A DNA stretch of 64,000 bases from a virus. The stretch lies in the IMG/VR virus record IMGVR_UViG_3300008107_000043, positions 1 through 64,000 of that record; one strand, 5' to 3'. Positions within the stretch are counted from its first letter, which is position 1, and each line of letters opens with the position of its first letter. The translations under genes and the position numbers were made by a program. This document shows, one piece after another, positions 14,002 to 25,200 of the stretch. Under the pieces are notes generated by a model, which saw nothing but the letters and a program-made list of their open reading frames with translations, was not told the origin of the DNA and searched no databases.

Positions 14002-16123
14002 AATTAGTTCTCTAGTTCTCTCTAATGGGAAGAAGGTATCTACTGAAAAAATTGATGAAAGGATTTTAGAACTGCTTGGTCTTCAGGATGAATATGAATT
14101 GTCCTATGATGAATATTCTGGACATCTAAAAGAAGCAATGGTTGCTTCCAGAATGTCTAAAACTAGATATTCAACCCTGGAAACAGAATTAATCACAAAT
14201 GAATGGAAGAGGGTAAAATCAAAGAAAGGTAGATTTAAACCAAAAAAAATTAGTGTAGAAAGTTTTAAAAAAGGAAGTGCTGTAGGAATCCAATTAGGAA
14301 AACAAAAATTACTTAAGGGAATATCAACTAAAAGATTGGCATTGCCTTCAGCGATTGATAATATGTCTGGGGCAAATGATATTAATGATATTAAAAATGC
14401 TCTATCTCAAATCATTGCCAATTTAACAGAACAGAATAAAATTCAGAAAAAGATATTAGAAAGAGAAAGAATACAGAGTGAAAAGGAAAAAAGAGCAGGA
14501 GCAGAAGCACTTTTAGAAAAAGGATTTACTAAGGCACTTGGCGTAGCACAAAAGATTTTGGCACCTATCAAGTCATTACTTGATAAAATTATTGATGCAA
14601 TCATTGCTATTTTTATTGGAAGGTCTATTGTAAAACTAATTGAATGGTTTGGTAATAAAGATAATCAAGAAAAAGTCAAGAGTATCTTTAAGTTTCTTGG
14701 TGAACATTGGCCAAAACTACTTGCACTGTATCTAAGATTTGGAACAGGTCTTGGTAAATTTATTGGAGGTTTATCCTCACTTCTAATCAGGGGAACTTTA
14801 AGACTTGTTCAAGCAGCAGCAGGATTGGCAGCAAGAGCAGGATTGAGAGGTGCTGGCAAGGTTGCAGGATTCCTTGGTGGTAGAGGTGGGAAACTATTAG
14901 GTGCTGGATTAGAAATCGGTGCAGCAGTTGCCGGTACTATGGCACTGAGTAAAGGTATTGAGGATTTTGGTGGAGTTAAATTTGCTGGTGGTGGACTTGC
15001 AAACTTTAAAAAATTATTTGGATTTTTTGGTGGTGGTACAAGACCTGGATACATCAGTGGACAAAAGGGTGTAGATAAAATTCCCGCAATGCTGAGTGAT
15101 GGTGAATTTGTTATGTCACGTGGTGCCGTCCAGAAGTACGGTACAAGCACTTTAGAGGCAATGAATGCTTCTGGTGGTGGTACAAACAGACCAAGAATGA
15201 TTACTGGAACAACTTATGCTGCAGGTGGGGGGCAGATTGGAACTCGTAGTGTTGATCCTCCATTGGGCGGAAATGAAAAAATTGCATACAATCAACTCAA
15301 ATTAAATTTCCCATCAGCAAAACCTTATCATATTGCTGCTGCTCTTGGCAATTTCTCAATTGAGGCACCTGGATTAAAACCAAATACTGCTCAAATTGGT
15401 GGAGGTCCTGGTAGAGGAGTGGCACAATGGGAAACTCCTGGAAGATGGGATACGGCAGTAAAAAGATATGGTCCTGGAGTTTTTAATAACCTGAAGCAGC
15501 AAATGGATTATGTTAAGTATGAAATGGATACTGGCAATCCAGACTCTCAGGGAAGACCTCAACTTCCTTGGGGAAGACAAACGAAGAGTGCCTGGTTGGG
15601 ATCAAAAAATTTAAGTGAAGCAACCAAGAATTTTATGCTTGGATATGAAGCACCAAGCGTACCGCACGAATCTGCAAGAATGGCAGCGGCTAAAAGAATA
15701 TTAAATTCAAGTTCATCTGCAAATATTGCATCAAAACCAAAACCAAAAGGTCAGCAACCAAATATGCTGCAGAAAGTTGGAACTGGTATTGCATCTATGT
15801 TTGGATTAAATCAACCAGCAAAAGCAGAACCAGTTTCTAAACCTAAACCCAGATTTGCAGGTGGACTTTCTCCAGATTCTTCTCAGAGAAAGTCATCATC
15901 AATTCCAACAATGACTTTCTCTGCATCAAAATCTAGAGCATCTCAAAGAAATATTTCTGCACCAACTAATTTTATGCCAGAAATAGTTTATGAAGTTGCT
16001 GTTCCAAGTTCAACAAAACCATCTATAGGTGGTCTTGGTGGTTCTCCTCAAGTACCATCATTTAGTAATGTTCATGCATCTAATAATGCAGTCAGAAATG
16101 CAAAGATATATGGAGTAAGATAA
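13982..16123 (+). CDS. Tape-measure-like tail protein with tail-lysozyme domain (713 aa)
   Basis: The N-terminal third is charged and helical, with a coiled coil at about residues 140-185. Hydrophobic segments follow (LDKIIDAIIAIFIGRSIVKL and a Gly/Ala-rich stretch at 280-325). Residues 358-385 hold GVDKIPAMLSDGEFVMSRGA, a motif common in phage tape measure proteins. A tail-lysozyme-like domain at about 428-570 has IAAALGNFSIEAPGL with the candidate catalytic Glu and GRGVAQWETPGRW. It probably spans or plugs the tube and helps digest peptidoglycan on entry, standing in for T4 gp29. The C-terminal 120 residues are low-complexity Ser/Pro/Lys. Confidence 0.72.
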   Translation: MAVNPSKISSLVLSNGKKVSTEKIDERILELLGLQDEYELSYDEYSGHLKEAMVASRMSKTRYSTLETELITNEWKRVKSKKGRFKPKKISVESFKKGSAVGIQLGKQKLLKGISTKRLALPSAIDNMSGANDINDIKNALSQIIANLTEQNKIQKKILERERIQSEKEKRAGAEALLEKGFTKALGVAQKILAPIKSLLDKIIDAIIAIFIGRSIVKLIEWFGNKDNQEKVKSIFKFLGEHWPKLLALYLRFGTGLGKFIGGLSSLLIRGTLRLVQAAAGLAARAGLRGAGKVAGFLGGRGGKLLGAGLEIGAAVAGTMALSKGIEDFGGVKFAGGGLANFKKLFGFFGGGTRPGYISGQKGVDKIPAMLSDGEFVMSRGAVQKYGTSTLEAMNASGGGTNRPRMITGTTYAAGGGQIGTRSVDPPLGGNEKIAYNQLKLNFPSAKPYHIAAALGNFSIEAPGLKPNTAQIGGGPGRGVAQWETPGRWDTAVKRYGPGVFNNLKQQMDYVKYEMDTGNPDSQGRPQLPWGRQTKSAWLGSKNLSEATKNFMLGYEAPSVPHESARMAAAKRILNSSSSANIASKPKPKGQQPNMLQKVGTGIASMFGLNQPAKAEPVSKPKPRFAGGLSPDSSQRKSSSIPTMTFSASKSRASQRNISAPTNFMPEIVYEVAVPSSTKPSIGGLGGSPQVPSFSNVHASNNAVRNAKIYGVR

Positions 16124-16127
16124 GTAA

Positions 16128-18857
16128 ATGGAACCAAAAGCACTAGCACCTGCAAAAATCAATCCAACAAAACTTCTAGGTGGTTCCTCCTTTGCAATTA
16201 AAAAAATTAGTGTATCAAACAATATTGGACCTCAAAAAGGTGATTTGGTAGTTATTAAAACTCAAGTTATAGAAGTAAAAAACTTGATCAAAAGTTCTAC
16301 TTTATTAAAGCAAGTAGAAATAACCAAAAAAAGAAAACAAGAAGAGAAGGATAAATTTTCAAAAAAAGAAGCAGAACTTGAAACAAAAAAAGAACAACCA
16401 GGAACAGAAAAAGTTAAAGTTCCTGGGGTTCCCAAATTGGGATTTTTAGAAAGAGTTAAAAATATTATCTTCGCAGTTTTACTTGGAAGATTTGTTGTTA
16501 AGATGCTTCCAAATCTTCCAAAATTACTTGGAGTAGTAAAAGCAGTTAGTACTGGTGTTGAATTTGCTGCAGATTTTTCTGTAGGATTGATTGATGCACT
16601 GGGAACTTTTATTCAAAAAACAGATGAAGCATCAAAACAAACTCGTGGATTTCTAAAGACTGTGGGTGGGGATAATGCAGTTAAAATTTTTGATGGATTT
16701 AATAATGCCGTTAATGCAGTTATTATTGCTGCAATTGCCGCAACACAATTACCCTCATTTGATAGACTTAAAACTGAACCAGCTGGCGGTGTTCCCTCAT
16801 CAGGATCTGGTCAAACAGCATCAAGATTTGGCAAAAGAACATTAATAAGAACACTTGGTAGGGGCGGTGCAAAAGTAGCACTCAGGGCTGCAAGACCACT
16901 TTTAAAAGCAATTCCCATAATTGGAGGTCTTATTGATTTTGCAATAAATTATTTTATTTTTAAAGAACCACTTGGAAGAGCAGCATTTAAATCTATTGGT
17001 GCTACACTTGGAGCGGTTCTTGGTGTAACACTTGGTTCTGCAATTCCTTTCTTTGGAAATATTGTTGGTGGTATTGCCGGTGGTAGTGTTGGTGATTGGT
17101 TAGGTGGACTTTTATACGATACTTTTTTTGGAAATAAAACCCCACAAAAACCAAAAGTTCAAGGTCGTGCTCAAGGTGGAGCAATAACAAGAGGTGGAAA
17201 GTTTACTGGTGGTCCTGCAAAAAGAGGAGTTTCTAAAACTAAAAAGAGAGGAGTAACTGCACAACCAACAAAATTAAAACCAGGTGCTGACATTGGTGGA
17301 CAAAAAAATGTTGAGAAAGTTTTTCCATCTCCTCAAGGTAAAGATAAAAATAAGCAAGTAAATCCTCTTGGATATATTAAAAAATCCAATGAAAAAATTA
17401 AGAATGCACCATTCTTTGGAGCACTATTATCACTCAGGGACAAGGCATTGGTTGGTCAAAAACCAACACCATTAGACTATAGTATTGCTGCACAAGGACT
17501 TAATGCTTGGATGAATATGACATTCAGTTCTGGTGTATTGAGAGGTGGTGCATTTGCTAGTGGTGGTGAAGTAAATGCTGATATGTTTTTAAGAGGCGAA
17601 GACTTAACTCAAGTAATTTCTAAGTCTCTGCAAGATAATATTTCAAAACAACTTGAAGGAAGTATCCAAGATTTGATGAAGCAGATGATGTTAAAACCTG
17701 CTGAAGGTGAAAAGAAAGAAAATGTTCCATCCACTACTCCAGATGTTGGTGGACAATATTCTCCAGAAGGACTTCAGGGCGAAATATATCAATACCTCCT
17801 CTCAAAGGGAATGAGTGACACTCATGCATTGGGTATTATGGCAAATATATTCAGAGAAAGTGGATTTAGACCTGGAGTTTCTGAAGCTGGAGGACCTGGA
17901 GTTGGTCTATTCCAATATTCAAGTGGTGGAAGAAAAGATGCTTTCCTAAAGGCAGTTCCTGATTATGCAACAAACTGGAAGGGGCAAATAGATTATGCAC
18001 TAAGAGAACCTGGTGAACCAGGACAACAGTACCTTTCTATGAAATTTTCTTCACCACAAGAAGCTGCGGATTGGTTTATGAGAGAATGGGAAAGACCTGC
18101 AAAATATATTCGAGATACTGAAGGTCCAAGAATACACAGAGAATATCTTGCTAGTTTGGAGAAATATAAAACTAAGAGTGGATATAATATTCCAACCGGT
18201 GTTGCTCTTGGTGCTGGTGTAGGAAATCTTTCTGTAGTAAAAAGTCTTGCTGAAAGTATGGGAGTTGATTTATATTCTCATGTAAGGAAAGATAATCCAG
18301 ATAGTTATCATTATGATGGAAGAGCAATGGATTTTTCAAATGACAGTGTTGGTAATGGAACACCACAACAACTTTCTCTGGCTAAAGAACTAGTCAAGAG
18401 ATATGGTGCCACAGCAAAAGAAATTTTTTATACTCCACTTGGATTTAGTATAAAAGATGGAAAGAAAGTTCCTCCAATTGCTGCTAGCACACACTACAAT
18501 CATGTTCATGTTGCATTCTTTGGTGGTGGTTCAACTGGAAAGGGTGGAATTGTAAGAACTCACCCTGGCGAATATATTATTGATAAAGATTCTGTAGATG
18601 CTTTTGGAATTGATTTCTTTGATATAATTAACCAAACTGAAAGTGTTGCACAAAGAAAAAATTCAGCAAAACAACTGATGAGTATTCTTCAGTTCTATGC
18701 AGGATATGAGGCAGGTGGAAGACAAAGAATTAAAGTCAAAGTTCCTGCACCACAAGTATCATATGTTCCTGTACCAGTTCCTGTTGGTGGTGGAATGCTG
18801 CCAGGAGGGTCTTCTGCAGTAGATTCTGATTATGATTCAACTTATATGGGCCATTAA
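16128..18857 (+). CDS. Second tape-measure-like protein with two lytic domains (909 aa)
   Basis: The N-terminus is a Lys/Glu coiled coil, followed by membrane-active Gly-rich helices (residues 255-335). A tail-lysozyme-like domain at about 545-680 has HALGIMANIFRESGFRPGVS and GVGLFQYSSGGR. A peptidase-M15-like domain at about 690-800 has SYHYDGRAMDFS and HYNHVHVAF, giving H...D...HxH zinc ligands. The protein ends with a tape-measure-type segment, GKGGIVRTHPGEYIIDKDSV. It would cut both glycan and peptide bonds of host peptidoglycan. It shares its plan with the preceding 713-residue protein, so the two may be diverged paralogues or act together. Confidence 0.72.
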   Translation: MEPKALAPAKINPTKLLGGSSFAIKKISVSNNIGPQKGDLVVIKTQVIEVKNLIKSSTLLKQVEITKKRKQEEKDKFSKKEAELETKKEQPGTEKVKVPGVPKLGFLERVKNIIFAVLLGRFVVKMLPNLPKLLGVVKAVSTGVEFAADFSVGLIDALGTFIQKTDEASKQTRGFLKTVGGDNAVKIFDGFNNAVNAVIIAAIAATQLPSFDRLKTEPAGGVPSSGSGQTASRFGKRTLIRTLGRGGAKVALRAARPLLKAIPIIGGLIDFAINYFIFKEPLGRAAFKSIGATLGAVLGVTLGSAIPFFGNIVGGIAGGSVGDWLGGLLYDTFFGNKTPQKPKVQGRAQGGAITRGGKFTGGPAKRGVSKTKKRGVTAQPTKLKPGADIGGQKNVEKVFPSPQGKDKNKQVNPLGYIKKSNEKIKNAPFFGALLSLRDKALVGQKPTPLDYSIAAQGLNAWMNMTFSSGVLRGGAFASGGEVNADMFLRGEDLTQVISKSLQDNISKQLEGSIQDLMKQMMLKPAEGEKKENVPSTTPDVGGQYSPEGLQGEIYQYLLSKGMSDTHALGIMANIFRESGFRPGVSEAGGPGVGLFQYSSGGRKDAFLKAVPDYATNWKGQIDYALREPGEPGQQYLSMKFSSPQEAADWFMREWERPAKYIRDTEGPRIHREYLASLEKYKTKSGYNIPTGVALGAGVGNLSVVKSLAESMGVDLYSHVRKDNPDSYHYDGRAMDFSNDSVGNGTPQQLSLAKELVKRYGATAKEIFYTPLGFSIKDGKKVPPIAASTHYNHVHVAFFGGGSTGKGGIVRTHPGEYIIDKDSVDAFGIDFFDIINQTESVAQRKNSAKQLMSILQFYAGYEAGGRQRIKVKVPAPQVSYVPVPVPVGGGMLPGGSSAVDSDYDSTYMGH

Positions 18858-18860
18858 ATA
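18853..18860 (+). promoter_or_regulatory. Candidate late promoter overlapping a stop codon (ATTAAATA)
   Basis: The TAA stop of the 909-residue protein (18855-18857) is part of the octamer, 20 bases before the gp27 start. Confidence 0.45.
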
Positions 18861-18879
18861 GTGTAGGAAATAAAGTCTT

Positions 18880-20229
18880 ATGAATAATCAAGTATTAACT
18901 ACAAGAGATGTTAGAAGTATTGATGTTCCAACCATCAATGTGATTTCAAATGATCAGAAAACAAATGCAGATATTAGAGATGTTTGGACTGACATCTACT
19001 ACTATGAAAGTGTCTTGCAGGAGACGATCAGAGCATCTGTAATGTATGTTGATGCTGGTACATCTATTGAAAAGGATGGCAAACAAAAGACAATTCTTGA
19101 GGGGCTGCCTATTGTTGGACAAGAAAAAGTATCCCTGAGAGTAAAAGATGCTAATAATGTTGAATTAAAACTGACTTTATATGTCAATAAAATAACTCCA
19201 GTAAAACAAGACACTACAAAGTCTTTTGTGGGACTTGATTTGATTTCTAAAGAAGGAATCTTAAATCATCAAATAAGACTTAATACTAGATTTGATGGAA
19301 AAATATCTGATCATATTTCAAGAATTTTGACAGATTCCAAATATTTGAATACTCAAAAAAATATTGATATTGAGGAAACTAATAATACTTATAATTTTAT
19401 AGGCAATAATAAGAAACCCTTTTATGCTGCCATTTGGTTGTCAAAAAAAGCAGTACCAAAAGGAATTCAACCAGGAAATACTGCAGGTTATTTTTTCTAT
19501 GAGACATCTGATGGATTTAAATTCAAATCTGTTGATAATCTTTTATCTACTACAGATTCAAAAACTGGTAATAAAAAGGAAATTAAAAGTTTAATCTATA
19601 ATCAGACTCCAGATGGTTCTGGGCAAAATATTCCACCTGGATATAGTGCAAAAATATTAGAGCATAATGTTGATGATGTAAGTGGAAATGTTCAGACAAA
19701 ACTTGAGATAGGAACATACTCAACAAAAACAATACTGTTTGATCCATTTAACTGTTACTATGAGGTAGTGTTACCAAAAACTGAAGTTACTGAAGAAAAA
19801 CTTCAACTTGCAGGTAAAGAACTTCCAAAGTTTAATCCGGAGTTTAAAACTAATTTTACAAGAACTCAATATATGTTGATTGATACTGGTACTCTTCCTA
19901 CTGGAGATACAAAACAGCAAATAGAAAAGTCAAAGTTAAAAAACTTTGACCCCAAAAATATTTTGAATCAATCAACAATGAGATATAATCAGTTGTTCAG
20001 TACAAGAACAACGATTACAATAGTTGCTGATTTTAGTTTGCACGCAGGAGATTTAGTTTTTATTGATGCTGGTGTTCCAGGACAAGAGTTAGGAACTCTT
20101 CATAGTGGTTCATATCTTATTGCGGATTTATGTCATTATATTAATAAGGCTCAGGGTGGATATACAAAACTAACATTAGTAAGAGATTCTGTAGGTAAGA
20201 AAGGATCTCCAACTTATAATGCAATTTAA
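18880..20229 (+). CDS. gp27: Baseplate hub subunit gp27
   Basis: The 449-residue protein contains DVWTDIYYYESVLQETIRAS and SRILTDSKYLNTQKNIDIEE, with AAIWLSKKAVPKGIQPGNTA and LHAGDLVFIDAGVPGQELGT later. This is the gp27-type hub fold (two tube-like domains plus inserts). The gp27 trimer forms the ring that joins gp5 to the tail tube. Position, length (T4 gp27 391) and the neighbouring gp5 support the call. Confidence 0.82.
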   Translation: MNNQVLTTRDVRSIDVPTINVISNDQKTNADIRDVWTDIYYYESVLQETIRASVMYVDAGTSIEKDGKQKTILEGLPIVGQEKVSLRVKDANNVELKLTLYVNKITPVKQDTTKSFVGLDLISKEGILNHQIRLNTRFDGKISDHISRILTDSKYLNTQKNIDIEETNNTYNFIGNNKKPFYAAIWLSKKAVPKGIQPGNTAGYFFYETSDGFKFKSVDNLLSTTDSKTGNKKEIKSLIYNQTPDGSGQNIPPGYSAKILEHNVDDVSGNVQTKLEIGTYSTKTILFDPFNCYYEVVLPKTEVTEEKLQLAGKELPKFNPEFKTNFTRTQYMLIDTGTLPTGDTKQQIEKSKLKNFDPKNILNQSTMRYNQLFSTRTTITIVADFSLHAGDLVFIDAGVPGQELGTLHSGSYLIADLCHYINKAQGGYTKLTLVRDSVGKKGSPTYNAI

Positions 20230-20233
20230 GTTT

Positions 20234-20241
20234 GTTAAATA
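20234..20241 (+). promoter_or_regulatory. Candidate late promoter (GTTAAATA)
   Basis: GTTAAATAGTAGTAC lies 23 bases before the next ATG. A nearly identical 11-base context (TTAAATAGTAC) recurs at 26336. Confidence 0.4.
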
Positions 20242-20263
20242 GTAGTACAATGCAATCACTAAA

Positions 20264-20476
20264 ATGGATAGTGTAGAAAAGCATATAGAGTATGATAAAA
20301 AACTTCTTGATGATCCTTTAATTTCTCCACAATCTCGTCGTCATACTGAAGAGGAATTGGAAGCATTAGAAAAGTGGGTTAAGAACCATCCAGAAGATCA
20401 TCACGATCCATCTTCTTTGGAACTTTATTGCGATTCAAATCCAGAAGCACTGGAATGTAGAGTATATGATGATTGA
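20264..20476 (+). CDS. Small conserved hub-cluster protein (70 aa)
   Basis: The acidic, helical protein starts MDSVEKHIEYDKKLLDDPLI and contains HTEEELEALEKWVKNHPEDH. It sits between gp27 and gp5 in the position where cyanophages keep a small conserved gene of unknown role. An assembly or chaperone function for the hub is possible but not shown by the sequence. Confidence 0.65.
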   Translation: MDSVEKHIEYDKKLLDDPLISPQSRRHTEEELEALEKWVKNHPEDHHDPSSLELYCDSNPEALECRVYDD

Positions 20477-20478
20477 TT

Positions 20479-22179
20479 ATGTCTGAAGGAACATTATTTA
20501 ATTCTGGATTTTTGGGTGCAGATTTCAATTGGTGGATTGGCCAAATTGCTGAGGATTCCACTTGGAGAGATAATATTCTTCCTGGAAAGTTTGAAAATAA
20601 AGATCAAATTGTTGGTTGGGGTCGTAGGTATAAAGTAAGAATCATTGGTCTTCACGACCAAGAGAGTACCATACTTCCTTCAGAAAAACTTCCTTGGGCA
20701 CAGGTAATGTATCCTGTGACTGCTGGTGGTGGTCAGTCAGGTTCTTCTGCAACTTCTGCATTAAGACAAGGAAATTTTGTATTTGGATTTTTCTTGGATG
20801 GACCTGACCAACAAGTTCCAGTTATTATGGGAGTTCTTGGTAATAACGCCCAAACTCAACTTGGTGTTAAAACTGGCGATAAGGGATTTGTTCCTTTAAC
20901 TGGATATAATCGTGTAGACGATCCTAATCCTGATGCAAACATTTCAGTTGCAGATAAAAATCTTGCAATTACTAAACCAAAAGGTTCTGAACAATCACAG
21001 GAATGTTCGCCCATAGTATCTGGGGTTACTCTGGATAAGTATGGACTTCCATATGGAAAAGCAACTAAAGCACAGTTGCAAGATATTCAAAGTGCATCTG
21101 CAGAAGCAAACGCAAGAAATTTAACTGGTAATGCTTTTGATGAGTTTGTCAAGAATGCGGTTCAAAACGGAATCAAAAATCGTTGTGAGCAGGCAAACTC
21201 TTCAACATCTTCAGCAAGACCTGGAGCAACAATAGAGCAACCTGATAATCCACACCAACAAAGTGTTGCTGATGTAAAGAAGAATGATCTTTATCATAGA
21301 AAGGTTGTTCTAATGTCTCCTTGTGATGTTACAAATTCATCATTAAAAGCAATGCAAGTTGTGATTGAAAATCTAACAAATGATATTAATAAAAAATTAA
21401 ATGCTGCAGTAAGTTATATTGATGCTGCTACTGATGTCCTTTCGCAAATTCAAACATTAATTTCAAATGCTGCTTGTGAAATTGCAAAGTATATGAAGAC
21501 TATCTTTGATAAAATTATGGAATATGTTTTGAAGAAAATTAATAAAGCAATGTCTCCAACTGTCAGTCTGATGTATCCAAATCAGAGACATAGGTACTTA
21601 GACATTAAAGAAAAAATTACTGAATTAATATACTGTCTTTATCAAAAAATTACTAATAACCTATGTGCATTAATCCAAGGAATTCTTGATAGCGAACTGG
21701 ATACAAAAACAATTCCACCAGAAACCTCTTCACCTACAACACCAATATGTTCTGTTGAATCTTTAACTGGTAAGGTAATTTCTGCAAATATGGGTGCTAT
21801 GAATCAGGGAATTGATGATGTCTTGACAAGTATTAATGGATTCTTGGGCGATATTATTGGGGAACTAAACGAAGTATCATCAGTAATAGGTAGCGTTAGT
21901 GAGTTGATTAATTCTATAAGTTCAAGTTTAACTTCTGCACTAAGTTTTCAAAATATAAGTCTTTCTGTTTTTGGTTGTGATATAACTCCAAATTGTGCAG
22001 CATCATCCTATTATACACTTCAAATTGGAAGTGGTGACGCTAAAGATTGTCAGATTCCCAAATTCCCGAATGTTGACTATCAGGCACAAATTTCGTTTAA
22101 GGCACCAAAAATTGGTAATGTTCAATTTGCAACTCCATCCACAAATGTTCCGGATGTAAATGTCCAATTGGGATGTTGA
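20479..22179 (+). CDS. gp5: Baseplate hub/spike protein gp5 without lysozyme domain
   Basis: ATG 20479 gives 566 residues, preferred to the upstream TTG at 20473. The N-terminal OB-fold has FNWWIGQIAEDSTWRDNILP, GWGRRYKVRIIGLHD and PWAQVMYPVTAGGGQSG, followed by VPVIMGVLGNN; these are gp5/VgrG-type features. The remainder is helical and Cys-containing, with no T4-lysozyme signature and no beta-helix. The beta-helical needle seems to be a separate gene (26369-26995), and muralytic domains lie in the two tape-measure-like proteins. The role is the central hub spike platform. Confidence 0.82.
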   Translation: MSEGTLFNSGFLGADFNWWIGQIAEDSTWRDNILPGKFENKDQIVGWGRRYKVRIIGLHDQESTILPSEKLPWAQVMYPVTAGGGQSGSSATSALRQGNFVFGFFLDGPDQQVPVIMGVLGNNAQTQLGVKTGDKGFVPLTGYNRVDDPNPDANISVADKNLAITKPKGSEQSQECSPIVSGVTLDKYGLPYGKATKAQLQDIQSASAEANARNLTGNAFDEFVKNAVQNGIKNRCEQANSSTSSARPGATIEQPDNPHQQSVADVKKNDLYHRKVVLMSPCDVTNSSLKAMQVVIENLTNDINKKLNAAVSYIDAATDVLSQIQTLISNAACEIAKYMKTIFDKIMEYVLKKINKAMSPTVSLMYPNQRHRYLDIKEKITELIYCLYQKITNNLCALIQGILDSELDTKTIPPETSSPTTPICSVESLTGKVISANMGAMNQGIDDVLTSINGFLGDIIGELNEVSSVIGSVSELINSISSSLTSALSFQNISLSVFGCDITPNCAASSYYTLQIGSGDAKDCQIPKFPNVDYQAQISFKAPKIGNVQFATPSTNVPDVNVQLGC

Positions 22180-22180
22180 T

Positions 22181-22188
22181 GATAAATA
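22181..22188 (+). promoter_or_regulatory. Candidate late promoter (GATAAATA)
   Basis: The octamer lies just after the gp5 stop and 40 bases before the next start. Confidence 0.5.
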
Positions 22189-22227
22189 AGGTTAATGGAA
22201 AGACTTTGAAATATAATACTACTAAAA

Positions 22228-25200
22228 ATGCCAAATAGTTTTAACACACCAATTAGTATAGATTCTATTAGAGTTGGATATGTTGATCCATCTCTTGGGT
22301 TTGTTGATGGCATTACAGTCTGTCAAGCAAATGATTACGCATACAAAAATCCTGGAACAGTATTTGTTTTTAGGGATGGTAGCAATAATATTAAGTACTT
22401 AACTATCAATGAAGTTAATAAATTAACTACAAATGATATTGTAACCACAGCAAGTACTTGTGGTGGATATCAACAAATAAAAGAATGTGGACCACCTAAG
22501 ATTCAAATTTTTGGTGGCGGTGGAGTAGGTGCTGTAGGGAATCCAGTTGTAGGAGAAGATGGTGCGATTCTTGCAGTAGATTTGGTAAGTGGTGGATTTG
22601 GATATCAGTTCCCTCCAATTACTCAGGCAAAGGATGAATGCCAATATGGAACTGGTTCAGTATTAAGAGCAATTCTTGGCGAAACTATAGAAGAATATGA
22701 AACCTTTGAGGGAGAAGAAGACTTTGAAGAATATGAATTATGTGAGGATACTAGTGTTGGATATGGTACAAAATACGGACCCAATGGAGAAAATTTAGGT
22801 GATTGGGACCCAGATTCATATACAAGCACGACAAAAGACCCCATTCAAAATGAGATTGAAAAGTATCAAGAGTCACTTACAAAATATAAAAATCCTTTTT
22901 GGACAACAAGAAAAAAACTACCAGTAAGAATTAGTTCTTTAGGCAAAGATTTTTCTTCTTATGAGGTGACATTTCCTACTTGGAATGACTTTATGAATTC
23001 TTATGCAATTTCTCCAGTTGCTCCTTCAAATGTTGCTGGCAGTGATTTTGCAGGAAGAATATTTACATTTGAATGGGAAGAAAATTTTCCGTATGATGGA
23101 GAGTATGTTTTTAGGGGACTGTGTGATAATCTTGCAAAACTGTATATTGATGGCGATTTAATCTCTGACTTAAAGGGATTTAATGATTCGGCACAGCCAA
23201 TTCAAAAAACATTAAAATCTGGTGTTTATCTTATTAGAATTGACTTATTGAATATTCCAATAACAACGAACACTTCAACAACAACTTCAGTTACTTCTAA
23301 AATAAATGCTAAATTTGTAAAGAGAGGAAATGATTTTTATCTCGATGTTACTGGAAGTGGCACGGGTGAAGTGGATTTATTGATGGAAATTGATGATTCA
23401 TCTTATATTGCAGGACTTGCTGCGAGAGAAATTATTATTCCTTCGGATAACGGCAAAGTAAAATTTACAAGGGCAGATGGCACACCTAAAGTAGAAAACA
23501 TTAAAAAGACTATTAATGTTACTGGAGGTCAATCTTATGGACCAATACAAATATTGGGAGCAACTATTGGGGTTGCAAAACCAACTGTAAATAGCAACAA
23601 AATTGCTTTATATGATGCTGCTGGAACTGATGAAAATATCAAGTTTCTTATTACAAATGTTAAAGGAAATGTAACTACAACTTCAATTAATACATCAGCA
23701 TCTACCCCAAATGTTGCATCAATTACTACTCAGAATCCTAAAGATTATGTAATACCAGAAGCAAAAATTATTGAGAAGAAAGGTCAATATTATATTCAAG
23801 TTGGTGGAACAGGTATAGTAAACATAACATTTAAAATGGATGTGAATGATGCCTACTATATTGCAGGAATAGCAGCATCAGAAATTAGAGTTCCTTCTGA
23901 AAGTGGTACTATTTCATTAAAAAGAAAGTCAACCATAAGTATCTCCGGGCAATCTTTTCCAAATGCATATGAAAAAGAAGAGACTATTAAAAAGTCTGGT
24001 AAATTTGCTGGAGGTAAAACTTATGGTCCTATTGAAATAATCAACCAAAATCCAACAGGTCTTCCTCCAAAACTATCTGGTTCAAAAAAACTTGAACTAA
24101 GAGATGCTGAAGGAGATGATGCAAATATTAAATTTGAAATTGATAATATAGAACCACAAAAATCGACGGTTTCGAATGTTGCTACAGGTACAGTTGTATC
24201 ATCAAAATCTTGGAATGAAAATCCAATGGGCATTTCGGTAACAATTGATGCTCCACCACAACCTGTTCCTCAAGAAAAACCTCCCGTACAAGAAGGTAGA
24301 TGTCCACCAAATCCTATTTGGTCTACAAGATTTCCAAGTGCAAAGGAAAATTGGTATCCAGTTCGTTTTCCCAAATGGTCTAAATTTTTGAATAGATATG
24401 CACTATCTCCAGTAAAACCATTAGACACTCCTGGAAGTGATAGTGGTGGAATATCTTATTCAAATTCTTGGAATGTTAATGCCCCTTTTAGGGGATATTA
24501 TAAGGTTCGTGGAGAGGTTGATGATATTGCAAAAATTTATGTTGATGGAAATTTAGTTCTAGATCTATCAAGAAGAGTTGGTAAAACTAGTGGATCGGAA
24601 AAAGTTTTATTGGAAGAAGGTAATCATACGATAAAAGTTGAGGTTGAAAATTATTCTTCAGAATCTTTCTCAACAATAAATCAAAAAATCTTTAGTACTC
24701 TTGACTGGCAATCTCCTCTGACATCTACATCTTCTAATATAAAAGCAAAGTTTATTCAGAAAGGAAAAGATTATTATTTGGATGTTTCTGGGTTTGGATC
24801 TGGTGAAATTTCTTTTGTGATGGATGTCAATGATGCACCTTACATCGCTGGTCTTGCTGCGAAGGAAGTTATTATTCCTTCAGACGGCGGTAAGTTAATG
24901 TTTACTAGAACTGGCATATCTCAAAGAGATTCTATTTCATATTTTAGTATCCCAAAAGAAGAGACTATTAAAAAGTCTGGTAAATTTACTGGAGGTAAAA
25001 TTTATGGACCAATACAAATATTAGGTGCTACAGTTGGTGCAGGAACTCCAAAAGTTTTCAATAATAAGTTATCTCTATTTGATGCTGCTGGGACTGATGA
25101 AAATATCAAACTTGAAATTTCTAAAATAGAACAAACTGCAAAAAATTCAGTTACATCAAGTTCTGTTTCTTCTGGTACATCAAAGGATGGTGTAATATAT

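Noticed and set aside
16999-17190. Short reading frames on the minus strand within the tape-measure-like genes
   Set aside because: They are Leu/His-rich shadows of Gly/Ala-rich codons, without start signals.
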